Source of the DNA: Tillus elongatus
Taxonomy: Eukaryota; Arthropoda; Insecta; Coleoptera; Cleridae
Reading direction: 5' to 3'
Length of the DNA: 64,000 bases
Assembly: GCA_964006375.1 (NCBI GenBank)
Contig: OZ023263.1
Location: 131,344,954 to 131,408,953, forward strand
Shown here: one piece after another, positions 24,201-37,947 of the stretch
How positions within the stretch are numbered: the stretch's first letter is position 1
Layout: each line of letters starts with the position of its first letter
The notes under the pieces: generated by a model
Database searches by the model: none
Told to the model about the DNA's origin: nothing
Seen by the model: only the letters and a program-made list of their open reading frames with translations
Position numbers and translations under genes: made by a program

Positions 24201-27200
24201 AAAAAACTAAAATAATTTTCTACAAAAACTATCACAATTCTAAAACTATTGCGGATATCGAGTTACAGGTTATTTGATTTTTATCGATTAACGTTACTTC
24301 ATATTATATATGAGTTTTATCGAAGATGGCGGACTTTCATTTTTTCGCAATTTTTCCATACTATAGTCGTGTTCTTTTTTGAGCCAAAATTTTTTTGGTC
24401 TGAGATTAAGCTCAAATTGTGTCCGCCGATACTTTAAACTTAGTTAAATGTCGGAGTAAAATGAGTTCTTATGTGACTCAAGAATTTTTCAATTTAGAGA
24501 GGTTTGAAAACTTCGAAAAAACAAAAATAATTTTCTACAAAAACTATCACAATTCTGAAACTATTGCCGATATCGAGTTACAGATTATTTGATTTTTATC
24601 CATTAACGTTACTTCATATTATATATGAGTTTTATCGAATATGGCGGACTTTCATTTTTTCGCAATTTTTCCATACTATGGAGTCGTGTTCTTTTTTGAG
24701 CCAAAATTTTTTTGGTTTGAGATTAAGCTCAAATTGTGTTTGCACATACTTTAAACTTAGTTAAATGTCGGAATAAAATCAGTTCTTATGTAGCTCAAGA
24801 ATTTTTCAATTTAGAGAGGTTTGAAAACTGTTCCAAAAAAACAAAAATAATTTTCTATCTATCACAATTCTAAAACTATTGCAGATATCGAGTTACAGAT
24901 TATTTGATTTTTATCCATTAAAGTCCCTTCACATTATATATGAGTTTTATCGAATTCGGCGGACTTTAATTTTTTCGCAATTTTCCATAAGTCGTGTTCT
25001 TTTTTGAGCCAAAATTTTTTTGGTCTGAGATTAAGCTCAAATTGTGTCCGCCCATACTTTAAACTTAGTTAAATGTCGGAGTAAAATCAGTTCTTATGTA
25101 ACTCAAGAATTTTTCAATTTAGAGAGGTTTGAAGACTGTTCGAAAAAAACAAAAATAATTTTTTACAAAAACTATCACAATTCTAAAACTATTGCAGATA
25201 TCGAGTTGCAGATTATTTGATTTTTATCCATTAACGTCCTTTCATATTATATATGAGTTTTATCGAATTTGGCGGACTTTCATTTTTTCGCAATTTTTCC
25301 ATACGTGTCGTGTCCTTTTTTGAGCCAAATTTTTTTTGGTCTGAGATTAAGCTCAAATTGTGTCCGCCTAGACTTTAAACTTAGTTAAATGTCGGAGTAA
25401 AATCAATTCTTATGTAACTCAAGAATTTTTAAATTTAGAGAGGTTTGAAAACTGTTCCAAAAAAAAAAAAAATTTTCTATAGAAACTATCAAAATTCTAA
25501 AACTATTGCAGATATCGAGTTACAGATTATTTGATTTTTATCCATTAACGTCCCTTCATATTATATATGAGTTTTATCGAATTCGGCGGACTTTAATTTT
25601 TTCGCAATTTTCCATAAGTCGTGTTCTTTTTTGAGCCAAAATTTTTTTGGTCTGAGATTAAGCTCAAATTGTGTCCGCCCATACTTTAAACTAAGTTAAA
25701 TGTCGGAGTAAAATCAGTTCTTATGTAACTCAAGAATTTTTCAATTTAGAGGTTTGAAGACTGTTCGAAAAAAACAAAAATAATTTTTTACAAAAACTAT
25801 CACAATTCTAAAACTAGTGCTGATATCGAGTTACAGATTATTTGATTTTTATCCATTAACGTCCCTTCATATTATATAGGAGTTTTATCGAATTTGGCGG
25901 ACTTTCATTTTTTCGCAATATTTCCATACTATATAAGTCGTGTTCTTTTTTGAGCCAAATTTTTTTTGGTCTGAGATTAAGCTCAAATTGTGTCCGCCTA
26001 GACTTTAAACTTAGTTAAATGTCGGAGCAAAATCAGTTCTTATGTAACTCAAGAATTTTTCAATTTAGAGGTTTGAAGACTGTTCGAAAAAAACAAAAAT
26101 ATTTTTTTACAAAAACTATCACAATTCTAAAACTATTGCAGATATCGAGTTGCAGATTATTTAATTTTTATCCATTAACGTCCCTTCATATTATATATGA
26201 GTTTTATCGAATTTGGCGGACTTTCATTTTTTCGCAATTTTTCCATACATGTCGTGTTCTTTTTTGAGCCAAATTTTTTTTGGTCTGAGATTAAGCTCAA
26301 ATTGTGTTTGCACATACTTTAAATCTAGTTAAATGTCGGAATAAAATCAGTTCTTATGTAGCTCAAGAATTTTTCAATTTAGAGAGATTTGAAAACTGTT
26401 CCAAAAAAACAAAAATAATTTTCTATAAAAACTATCACAATTCTAAAACTATTGCAGATATCGAGTTACAGATTATTTGATTTTCATCCATTAAAGTCCC
26501 TTCATATTATATATGAGTTTTATCGAATTCGGCGGACTTTCATTTTTTCGCAATTTTTCCATACTATAAGTCGTGTTCTTTTTTGAGCCAAAATTTTTTT
26601 GGTCTGAGATTAAGCTCAAATTGTGTTTGTACATACTTTAAACTTAGTTAAATGTCGGAATAAAATAAGTTCTTGTGTAGCTCAAGAATTTTTCAATTTA
26701 GAGAGGTTTGAAAACTGTTCCAAAAAAACAAAAATAATTTTCTACAAAAACTATCACAATTCTAAAACTATTGCCGATATCGAGTTACCGATTTTTCCAT
26801 AAGTCGTGTTCTTTTTTGAGCCAAAATTTTTTTGGTCTGAGATTAAGCTCAAATTGTGTCCGCCCATACTTTAAACTTAGTTAAATGTTGGAGTAAAATC
26901 AGTTCTTATGTAACTCAAGAATTTTTCAATTTAGAGAGGTTTGAAGACTGTTCGAAAAAAACAAAAATAATTTTTTACAAAAACTATCACAATTCTAAAA
27001 CTATTGCAGATATCGAGTTACAGATTATTTGATTTTTATCCATTAACGTCCCTTCATATTATATATGAGTTTTATCGAATTTGGCGGACTTTCATTTTTT
27101 CGCAATTTTTCCATACTATGTCGTGTTTTTTTGAGCCAAAATTTTTTTGGTCTGAGATTAAGCTCAAATTGTGTTTGCACATACTTTAAACTTAGTTAAA

Positions 27201-29551
27201 TGTCGGAATAAAATCAGTTCTTATGTAGCTCAAGAATTTTTCAATTTAGAGAGGTTTGAAAACTGTTCGAAAAAAACAAAAATAATTTTTTTATAAAAAC
27301 TATCACAATTCTAAAACTATTGCAGATATCGAGTTACAGATTATTTGATTTTTATCCATTAACGTCCCTTCATATTATATATGAGTTTTATCGAATTCGG
27401 CGGACTTTCATTTTTTCGCAATTTTTCCATACTGTCGTGTTCTTTTTTGAGCCAAAATTTTTTTGGTCTGAGATTAAGCTCAAATTGTGTCCGCCCATAC
27501 TTTAAACTTACTTAAATGTCGGAGTAAAATCAGTTCTTATGTAACTCAAGAATTTTTCAATTTAGAGGTTTGAAGACTGTTCGAAAAAAACAAAAATAAG
27601 TTTTTACAAAAACTATCACAATTCTAAAACTAGTGCTGATATCGAGTTACAGATTATTTGATTTTTATCCATTATTGTCCCTTCATATTATATAGGAGTT
27701 TTATCGAATTTGGCGGACTTTCATTTTTTCGCAATGTTTCCATACTATATAAGTCGTGTTCTTTTTTGAGCCAAATTTTTTTTGGTCTGAGATTAAGCTC
27801 AAATTGTGTCCGCCTAGACTTTAAACTTAGTTAAATGTCGGAGTAAAATCAGTTCTTATGTAACTCAAGAATTTTTCAATTTAGAGAGGTTTGAAGACTG
27901 TTCGAAAAAAACAAAAATATTTTTTTACAAAAACTATCACAATTCTAAAACTATTGCAGATATCGAGTTGCAGATTATTTGATTTTTATCCATTAACGTC
28001 CCTTCATATTATATATGAGTTTTATCGAATTTGGCGGACTTTCATTTTTTCGCAATTTTTCCATACATGTCGTGTTCTTTTTTGAGCCAAATTTTTTTTG
28101 GTCTGAGACTAGGCTCAAATTGTGTCCGCCTAGACTTTAAACTTAGTTAAATGTCGGAGTAAAATCAGTTCTTATGTAGCTCAAGAATTTTTCAATTTAG
28201 AGAGGTTTGAAGACTGTCCCAAAAAACTAAAATAATTTTCTACAAAAACTATCACAATTCTAAAACTATTGCGGATATCGAGTTACAGGTTATTTGATTT
28301 TTATCCATTAACATTACTTCATATTATATATGAGTTTTATCGAATATGGCGGACTTTCATTTTTTCGCAATACTATAGTCGTTTTCTTTTTTGAGCCAAA
28401 ATTTTTTTGGTCTGAGATTAAGCTCAAATTGTGTTTGCACATACTTTAAACTTAGTTAAATGTCGGAATAAAATCAGTTCTTATGTAGCTCAAGAATTTT
28501 TCAATTTAGAGAGGTTTGAAGACTGTCCCAAAAAACTAAAATAATTTTCTACAAAAACTATCACAATTCTGAAACTATTGCCGATATCGAGTTACAGATT
28601 ATTTGATTTTTATCCATTAACGTTACTTCATATTATATGAGTTTTATCGAATATGGCGGACTTTCATTTTTTCGCAATTTTTCCATACTATGGAGTCGTG
28701 TTCTTTTTTGAGCCAAAATTTTTTTGGTTTGAGATTAAGCTCAAATTGTTTGCACATACTTTAAACTTAGTTAAATGTCGGAGTAAAATCAGTTCTTATG
28801 TAACTCAAGAATTTTTCAATTTAGAGAGGTTTGAAGACTGTTCGAAAAAAACAAAAATAATTTTTTACAAAAACTATCACAATTCTAAAACTATTGCAGA
28901 TATCGAGTTGCAGATTATTTGATTTTTATCCATTAACGTCCCTTCATATTATATATGAGTTTTATCGAATTTGGCGGACTTTCATTTTTTCGCAATTTTT
29001 CCATACTATGTCGTGTTTTTTTGAGCCAAAATTTTTTTGGTCTGAGATTAAGCTCAAATTGTGTTTGCACATACTTTAAACTTAGTTAAATGTCGGAATA
29101 AAATCAGTTCCTATGTAGCTCAAGAATTTTTCTATTTAGAGAGGTTTGAAGACTCCCAAAAAACTAAAATAATTTTCTACAAAAACTATCACAATTCTAA
29201 AACTATTGCCGATATCGAGTTACAGATTATTTGATTTTTATCCATTAACGTTACTTCAAATTATATATGAGTTTTATCGAATATGGCGGACTTTCATTTA
29301 ATTTTGATCTGAGATTGAGCTCAAATTGTGTTTGCACATACTTTAAACTTAGTTAAATGTCGGAAAAAAATCAGTTCTTATGTAGCTCAAGAATTTTTCA
29401 ATTTAGAGAGGTTTGAAGACTGTCCCAAAAAACTAAAATAATTTTCTACAAAAACTATCACAATTCTAAAACAATTGCGGATATCGAGTTACAGATTATT
29501 TGATTTTTATCCATTAACGTTACTTCATATTATATATGAGTTTTATCGAAT
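21223..29551 (+). repeat. 27-monomer satellite block (third sub-block, copy 1)
   Basis: The first four to five monomers parallel those after 7188. Later monomers include a 14-A run at 25459-25472, the compact ctatctatc monomer near 24857, a 236-bp monomer at about 26787, and a monomer at about 28368 that has lost ten bases (ttttcgcaatactat) across the node. No gene is supported. Confidence 0.93.
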
Positions 29552-29914
29552 ATGGCGAACTTTCATTTTTTAGCAATTTTTCCATACTACATGAACAGCT
29601 GTTTATCTGCGTACGAAAGATTCAAGGTGAATGACATCGCTTTGTTGTACGATCAATACGCACCCCGACTAACGTGGAAGATGGTGCGAATTAGCCAAGT
29701 TTACCATGGTAGAGATGGAAGAACTCGAGCCTGCGAGGTCCAACTTCCCAGTGGAACATTACTTCGAAGGCCTATACAGTTGCTATATCCATTAGAACTT
29801 CCTACCGTCCCCCCCGAGGATGTAGAAAATATATTAAAGGTCCCTGGTTCGTTCATAATTGTCTATTGGAAATATTGGCTCCAGCGTTATATTTTCACAA
29901 TGCGTTACACTTAA
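29552..29914 (+). pseudogene. BEL/Pao DUF5641 fragment, first class (HOR copy 2)
   Basis: Protein identical to the fragment at 7188 (Tyr51, Asp90). It has the only synonymous difference found among the nine copies: Ser19 is tct instead of tcg. The insert occupies about 29590-29955. Confidence 0.85.
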
Positions 29915-32900
29915 ATTGGTAGTAAAGGGCTCGAGTTCACTTAAAAACATATCTAAAGTCGTGTTCTTTTTTGAGACAAAATTTTTTTGGTCTGAGATTA
30001 AGTTCAAATTTTGTTTGCACATACTTTAAACTTAGTTAAATGTCGGAATAAAATCAGTTCTTATGTAGCTCAAGAATTTTTCAATTTAGAGAGGTTTGAA
30101 AACTGTTCCAAAAAAACAAAAATAATTTTCTATAAAAACTATCACAATTCTAAAACTATTGCAGATATCGAGTTACAGATTATTTGATTTTTATCCATTA
30201 ACGTCCCTTCATATTATATATGAGTTATATCGAATTTGGCGGACTTTCATTTTTTGCAACTTTTCCATACTATGTCGTGTTCTTTTTTGAGCCAAAATTT
30301 TTTTGGTCTGAGATTAAGCTCAAATTGTGTCCGCCCATACTTTAAACTTAGTTAAATGTCGGAGTAAAATCAGTTCTTATGTAACTCAAGAATTTTTCAA
30401 TTTAGAGAGGTTTGAAGACTGTTCGAAAAAAACAAAAATAATTTTCTATAAAAACTATCACAATTCTAAAACTATTGCAGATATCGAGTTACAGATTATT
30501 TGATTTGTATCCATTAACGTCCCTTCATATTATATGAGTTTTATCGAATTCGGCGGACTTTCATTTTTTCGCAATTTTTCCATACTATGTCGTGTTCTTT
30601 TTTGACCCAAATTTGTTTGGTCTGAGATTAAGCTCAAATTGTGTCCGCCCATACTTTAAACTTAGTTAAATGTCGGAGTAAAATCAGTTCTTATGTAACT
30701 CAAGAATTTTTCAATTTAGAGAGGTTTGAAGACTGTTCGAAAAAAACAAAAATAATTTTTTACAAGAACTATCACAATTCTAAATCTATTGCGGATATCA
30801 AGTTACAGATTATTTGATTTTTATCCATTAACGTTACTTCATATTATATATGAGTTTTATCGAATATGGCGGACTTTCATTTTTTCGCAATTTTTTCGTG
30901 TTCTTTTTTGAGCCAAAATTTTTTTGGTCTGAGATTAACCTCAAATTGTGTCCGCCTAGACTTTAAACTTAGTTAAATGTCGGAGTCAAATCAGTTCTTA
31001 TGTAGCTCAAGAATTTTTCAATTTAGAGAGGTTTGAAAACTGTTCCAAAAAAACAAAAATTATTTTCTAGAAAAACTATCACAATTCTAAAACTATTGCA
31101 GATATCGAGTTACAGATTATTTGATTTTTATCCATTAACGTCCCTTCATATTATATATGAGTTTTATCGAATTCGGCGGACTTTCATTTTTTCGGAATTT
31201 TTCCATATTTAAGTCGTGTTCTTTTTTGAGCCAAAATTTTTTTGGTCTGAGATTAAGCACAAATTGTGTCCGCCCATACTTTAAACTAGTTAAATGTCTG
31301 AGTAAAATCAGTTCTTATGTAACTCAAGAATTTTTTACAAAAACTATCACAATTCTAAAACTATTGCAGATATCGAGTTACAGATTATTTGATTTGTATC
31401 CATTAACGTCCCTTCATATTATATGAGTTTTATCGAATTCGGCGGACTTTCATTTTTTCGCAATTTTTCCATACTATGTCGTGTTCTTTTTTGAGCCAAA
31501 ATTTTTTTGGTCTGAGATTAAGCTCAAATTGTGTCCGCCTATATTTTAAATCTAGTTAAATGTCGGAGTAAAATCAGTTCTTATGTAACTCAAGAATTTT
31601 TCAATTTAGAGAGGTTTGAAGACTGTTCCAAAAAAACAAAATATTTTTTTACAAAAACTATCACAATTCTAAAACTATTGCGGATATCGAGTTACAGATT
31701 ATTTGATTTTTATCCATTAACGTTACTTCATATTATATATGAGTTTTATCGAATATGGCGGACTTTCATTTAATTTTGGTCTGAGATTAAGCTCAAATTG
31801 TGTTTGAACGTACTTTAAACTTAGTTAAATGTCGGAATAAAATCAGTTCTTATGTAGCTCAAGAATTTTTCAATTTAGAGAGGTTTGAAGACTGTCCCAA
31901 AAAACTAAAATAATTTTCTACAAAAACTATCACAATTCTAAAACTATTGCGGATATCGAGTTACAGATTATTTGATTTTTATCCATTAACGTTACTTCAT
32001 ATTATATATGAGTTTTATCGAATATGGCGGACTTTCATTTTTTCGCAATTTTTCCATACTATAAGTCGTGTTCTTTTTTGAGCCAAAATTTTTTTGGTTT
32101 GAGATTAAGCTTAAATTGTGTTTGCACATACTTTAAACTTAGTTAAATGTCGGAATAAAATCAGTTCTTATGTAACTCAAGAATTTTTCCATTTAGAGAG
32201 GTTTGAAGACTGTTCGAAAAAAACAAAAATAATTTTTTACAAAAACTATCACAATTCTAAATCTATTGCGGATATCGAGTTACAGATTATTTGATTTTTA
32301 TCCATTAACGTTACTTCATATTATATATGAGTTTTATCGAATATGGTGGACTTTCATTTTTTCGCAATTTTTCCATTTCGTGTTCTTTTTGGAGCCAAAA
32401 TTTTTTTGGTTTGAGATTAAGCTTAAATTGTGTTTGCACATACTTTAAACTTAGTTAAATGTCGGAATGAAATCAGTTCTTATGTAACTCAAGAATTTTT
32501 CCATTTAGAGAGGTTTGAAGACTGTTCGAAAAAACAAAAATAATTTTTTTACAAAAACTATCACAATTCTAAATCTATTGCGGATATCGAGTTACAGATT
32601 ATTTGATTTTTATCCATTAACGTTACTTCATATTATATATGAGTTTTATCGAATATGGCGGACTTTAATTTTTTCGCAATTTTTCAATACTATAAGTCGT
32701 GTTCTTTTTTGGGCCAAAATTTTTTTGGTCTGAGATTAGGCTCAAATTGTGTCCGCCTAGACTTTAAACTTAGTTAAATGTCGGAGTACAATCAGTTCTT
32801 ATGTAACTCAAGAATTTCTCAATTTAGAGAGGTTTGAAGACTGTCCCAAAAAACTAAAATAATTTTCTACAAAAACTATCACAATTCTAAAACTATTGCG

Positions 32901-35900
32901 GATATCGAGTTACAGGTTATTTGATTTTTATCGATTAACGTTACTTCATATTATATATGAGTTTTATCGAAGATGGCGGACTTTCATTTTTTCGCAATTT
33001 TTCCATACTATAGTCGTGTTCTTTTTTGAGCCAAAATTTTTTTGGTCTGAGATTAAGCTCAAATTGTGTTTGCACATACTTTAACTTAGTTAAATGTCGG
33101 AATAAAATCAGTTCTTATGTAGCTCAAGAATTTTTCAATTTAGAGAGGTTTGAAGACTGTCCCAAAAAACTAAAATAATTTTCTACAAAAACTATCACAA
33201 TTCTGAAACTATTGCCGATATCGAGTTACAGATTATTTGATTTTTATCCATTAACGTTACTTCATATTATATATGAGTTTTATCGAATATGGCGGACTTT
33301 CATTTTTTCGCAATTTTTCCATACTATGGAGTCGTGTTCTTTTTTGAGCCAAAATTTTTTTGGTTTGAGATTAAGCTCAAATTGTGTTTGCACATACTTT
33401 AAACTTAGTTAAATGTCGGAATAAAATCAGTTCTTATGTAGCTCAAGAATTTTTCAATTTAGAGAGGTTTGAAAACTGTTCCAAAAAAACAAAAATAATT
33501 TTCTATCTATCACAATTCTAAAACTATTGCAGATATCGAGTTACAGATTATTTGATTTTTATCCATTAAAGTCCCTTCACATTATATATGAGTTTTATCG
33601 AATTCGGTGGACTTTAATTTTTTCGCAATTTTCCATAAGTCGTGTTCTTTTTTGAGCCAAAATTTTTTTGGTGTGAGATTAAGCTCAAATTGTGTCCGCC
33701 TATACTTTAAACTTAGTTAAATGTCGGAGTAAAATCAGTTCTTATGTAACTCAAGGATTTTTAAATTTAGAGAGGTTTGAAAACTGTTCCAAAAAAACAA
33801 AAATAATTTTCTATAAAAACTATCACAATTCTAAAACTATTGCGGATATCGAGTTACAGATTATTTGATTTTTATCCATTAACGTTACTTCATATTATAT
33901 GAGTTTTATCGAATATGGCGGACTTTCATTTTTTCGCAATTTTTCCATACTGTGTTCTTTTTTGGGCCAAAATTTTTTTGGTCTGAGATTAGGCTCAAAT
34001 TGTGTCCGCCTAGACTTTAAACTTAGTTAAATGTCGGAGTAAAATCAGTTCTTATGTAACTCAAAATTTTTCAATTTAGAGAGGTTTGAAGACTGTCCTA
34101 AAAAACTAAAATAATTTTCTACAAAAACTATCACAATTCTAAAACTATTGCCGATATCGAGTTACAGGTTATTTGATTTTTATCCATTAACGTTACTTCA
34201 TATTATATATGAGTTTTATCGAATATGGAGGACTTTCATTTCATTTTAGTCTGAGATTAAGCTCAAATTGTGTTTGCACATACTTTAAACTTAGTTAAAT
34301 GGCGAAATAAAATCAGTTCTTATGTAGCTCAAGAATTTTTCAATTTAGAGAGGTTTGAAGACTGTCCAAAGAAACTAAAATAATTTTCTACAAAAACTAT
34401 CACAATTCTAAAACTATTGCAGATATCGAGTTGCAGATTATTTGATTTTTATCCATTAACGTCCCTTCATATTATATATGAGTTTTATCGAATTTGGCGG
34501 ACTTTCATTTTTTCGCAATTTTTCCATACTAAGTCGTGTTCATTTTTGAGCCAAATTTTTTTTGGTCTGAGATTAAGCTTAAATTGTATCCGCCTAGACT
34601 TTAAACTTAGTTAAATGTCGGAGTAAAATCAGTTCTTATGTAACTCAAGAATTTTTCAATTTAGAGAGGTTTAAAGACTGTCCCAAAAAACTAAAATAAT
34701 TTTCTACAAAAACTATCACAATTCTAAAACTATCGCAGATATCGAGTTACAGATTATTTGATTTTTATCCATTAAAGTCCCTTCATATTATATATGAGTT
34801 TAACGAATATGGCGGACTTTCATTTTTTCGAAATTTTTCCATACTATTAAGTCGTGTTCTTTTTTGAGCCAAAATTTTTTTGGTCTGAGATTAAGCTCAA
34901 ATTGTGTTTGCACATACTTTAAACTTAGTTAAATGTCGGAATAAAATCAGTTCTTATGTAGCTCAAGAATTTTTCAATTTAGAGAGGTTTGAAGACTGTC
35001 CCAAAAAACTAAAATAATTTTTTACAAAAACTATCACAATTCTAAAACTATTGCCGATATCGAGTTACAGATTATTTGATTTTTATCCATTAACGTCCCT
35101 TCATATTATATATGAGTTTTATCGAATTCGGCGGACTTTCATTTTTTCACAATTTTTCCATATCTTTTTTGAGCCAAATTTTTTTTGTTTTGAGATGAAG
35201 CTCAAATTGTGTCCGCCCATACTTTAAACTTAGTTAAATGTCGGAGTAAAATCAGTTCTTATGTAACTCAAGAATTTTTCAATTTAGAGAGGTTTGAAGA
35301 CTGTTCGAAAAAAACAAAAATAATTTTTTACAAAAACTATCACAATTCTAAAACTATTGCAGATATCGAGTTGCAGATTATTTGATTTTTATCCATTAAC
35401 GCCCCTTCATATTATATATGAGTTTTATCGAATTTGGCGGACTTTCATTTTTTCGCAATTTTTCCATACGTCGTGTTCTTTTTTTAGGCCAAATTTTTTT
35501 TGGTCTGAGATTAAGCTCAAATTGTGTTTGCACATACTTTAAACTTAGTTAAATGTCGGAATAAAATCAGTTCTTATGTAGCTCAAGAATTTTTCAATTT
35601 AGAGAGGTTTGAAAACTGTTCCAAGAAAACCAAAAAAATTTTATATAAAAACTATCACAATTCTAAAACTATTGCAGATATCGAGTTACAGATTATTTGA
35701 TTTTTATCCATTAAAGTCCCTTCATATTATGAGTTTTATCGAATTCGGCGGACTTTCATTTTTTGCAATTTTTCCATAAGTCGTGTTCTTTTTTGAGCCA
35801 AAATTTTTTTGGTTTGAGATTAAGTTCAAATTGTGTTTGCACATACTTTAAACTTAGTTAAATGTCGGAATAAAATCAGTTCTTATGTCGCTCAAGAATT

Positions 35901-37584
35901 TTTCAATTTAGAGAGGTTTGAAAACTGTTCCAAAAAAACAAAAATAATTTTCTATAAAAACTATCACAATTCTAAAACTATTGCAGATATCGAGTTACAG
36001 ATTATTTGATTTTTATCCATTAACGTCCCTGCATATTATATATGAGTTTTATCGAATTTGGCGGACTTTCATTTTTTCGCAATTTTTCCATTTCGTGTTC
36101 TTTTTTGGGCCAAAATTTTTTTGGTCTGAGACTAGGCTCAAATTGTGTCCGCCTAGACTTTAAACTTAGTTAAATGTCGGAGTAAAATCAGTTCTTATGT
36201 AGCTCAAGAATTTTTCAATTTAGAGAGGTTTGAAGACTGTCCCAAAAAACTAAAATAATTTTCTACAAAAACTATCACAATTCTAAAACTATTGCGGATA
36301 TCGAGTTACAGGTTATTTGATTTTTATCCATTAACATTACTTCATATTATATATGAGTTTTATCGAATATGGCGGACTTTCATTTTTTCGCAATTTTTCC
36401 ATACTATAGTCGTGTTCTTTTTTGAGCCAAAATTTTTTTGGTCTGAGATTAAGCTCAAATTGTGTTTGCACATACTTTAAACTTAGTTAAATGTCGGAAT
36501 AAAATCAGTTCTTATGTAGCTCAAGAATTTTTCAATTTAGAGAGGTTTGAAGACTGTCCCAAAAAACTGAAATAATTTTCTACAAAAACTATCACAATTC
36601 TGAAACTATTGCCGATATCGAGTTACAGATTATTTGATTTTTATCCATTAACGTTACTTCATATTATATGAGTTTTATCGAATATGGCGGACTTTCATTT
36701 TTTCGCAATTTTTCCATACTATGGAGTCGTGTTCTTTTTTGAGCCAAAATTTTTTTGGTTTGAGATTAAGCTCAAATTGTTTGCACATACTTTAAACTTA
36801 GTTAAATGTCGGAGTAAAATCAGTTCTTATGTAACTCAAGAATTTTTCAATTTAGAGAGGTTTGAAGACTGTTCGAAAAAAACAAAAATAATTTTTTACA
36901 AAAACTATCACAATTCTAAAACTATTGCAGATATCGAGTTGCAGATTATTTGATTTTTATCCATTAACGTCCCTTCATATTATATATGAGTTTTATCGAA
37001 TTTGGCGGACTTTCATTTTTTCGCAATTTTTCCATACTATGTCGTGTTTTTTTGAGCCAAAATTTTTTTGGTCTGAGATTAAGCTCAAATTGTGTTTGCA
37101 CATACTTTAAACTTAGTTAAATGTCGGAATAAAATCAGTTCCTATGTAGCTCAAGAATTTTTCAATTTAGAGAGGTTTGAAAACTGTCCCAAAAAACTAA
37201 AATAATTTTCTACAAAAACTATCACAATTCTAAAACTATTGCCGATATCGAGTTACAGATTATTTGATTTTTATCCATTAACGTTACTTCAAATTATATA
37301 TGAGTTTTATCGAATATGGCGGACTTTCATTTAATTTTGATCTGAGATTAAGCTCAAATTGTGTTTGCACATACTTTAAACTTAGTTAAATGTCGGAATA
37401 AAATCAGTTCTTATGTAGCTCAAGAATTTTTCAATTTAGAGAGGTTTGAAGACTGTCCCAAAAAACTAAAATAATTTTCTACAAAAACTATCACAATTCT
37501 AAAACTATTGCGGATATCGAGTTACAGATTATTTGATTTTTATCCATTAACGTTACTTCATATTATATATGAGTTTTATCGAAT
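29915..37584 (+). repeat. 25-monomer satellite block (first sub-block, copy 2)
   Basis: Collinear with 7551-15268. One monomer has lost 49 bp near 31330, which accounts almost entirely for the 8033-bp spacing against 8081 in copy 1. Short monomers are at about 31765, 34239 and 37330. No gene is supported. Confidence 0.93.
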
Positions 37585-37947
37585 ATGGCGAACTTTCATT
37601 TTTTAGCAATTTTTCCATACTACATGAACAGCTGTTTATCGGCGTACGAAAGATTCAAGGTGAATGACATCGCTTTGTTGTACGATCAATACGCACCCCG
37701 ACTAACGTGGAAGATGGTGCGAATTAGCCAAGTTAACCATGGTAGAGATGGAAGAACTCGAGCCTGCGAGGTCCAACTTCCCAGTGGAACATTACTTCGA
37801 AGGCCTATACAGTTGCTATATCCATTAGAACTTCCTACCGCCCCCCCCGAGGTTGTAGAAAATATATTAAAGGTCCCTGGTTCGTTCATAATTGTCTATT
37901 GGAAATATTGGCTCCAGCGTTATATTTTCACAATGCGTTACACTTAA
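37585..37947 (+). pseudogene. BEL/Pao DUF5641 fragment, second class (HOR copy 2)
   Basis: Asn51 and Val90 as at 15269, plus a private Val86 to Ala change (gtc to gcc, 37841), which extends the C run in this stretch. The insert occupies about 37623-37988. The ORF is still open for 120 codons. Confidence 0.85.

Larger units (their letters stand above)
7188..29551 (+). repeat. Higher-order repeat copy 1 (22,364 bp, 69 monomers)
   Basis: Phased here on the start codon of the first-class DUF5641 fragment. The unit has three sub-blocks that start at the fragments at 7188, 15269 and 20860 and contain 25, 17 and 27 monomers, counted by the gatatc landmark. The order of monomer variants, including short monomers, linker variants and point differences, recurs in copies 2 and 3 at offsets of about 22.3-22.9 kb. 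Private changes include ttcgacaaaaac near 9899 and cgcaatgtttcc near 10995. Confidence 0.92.
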
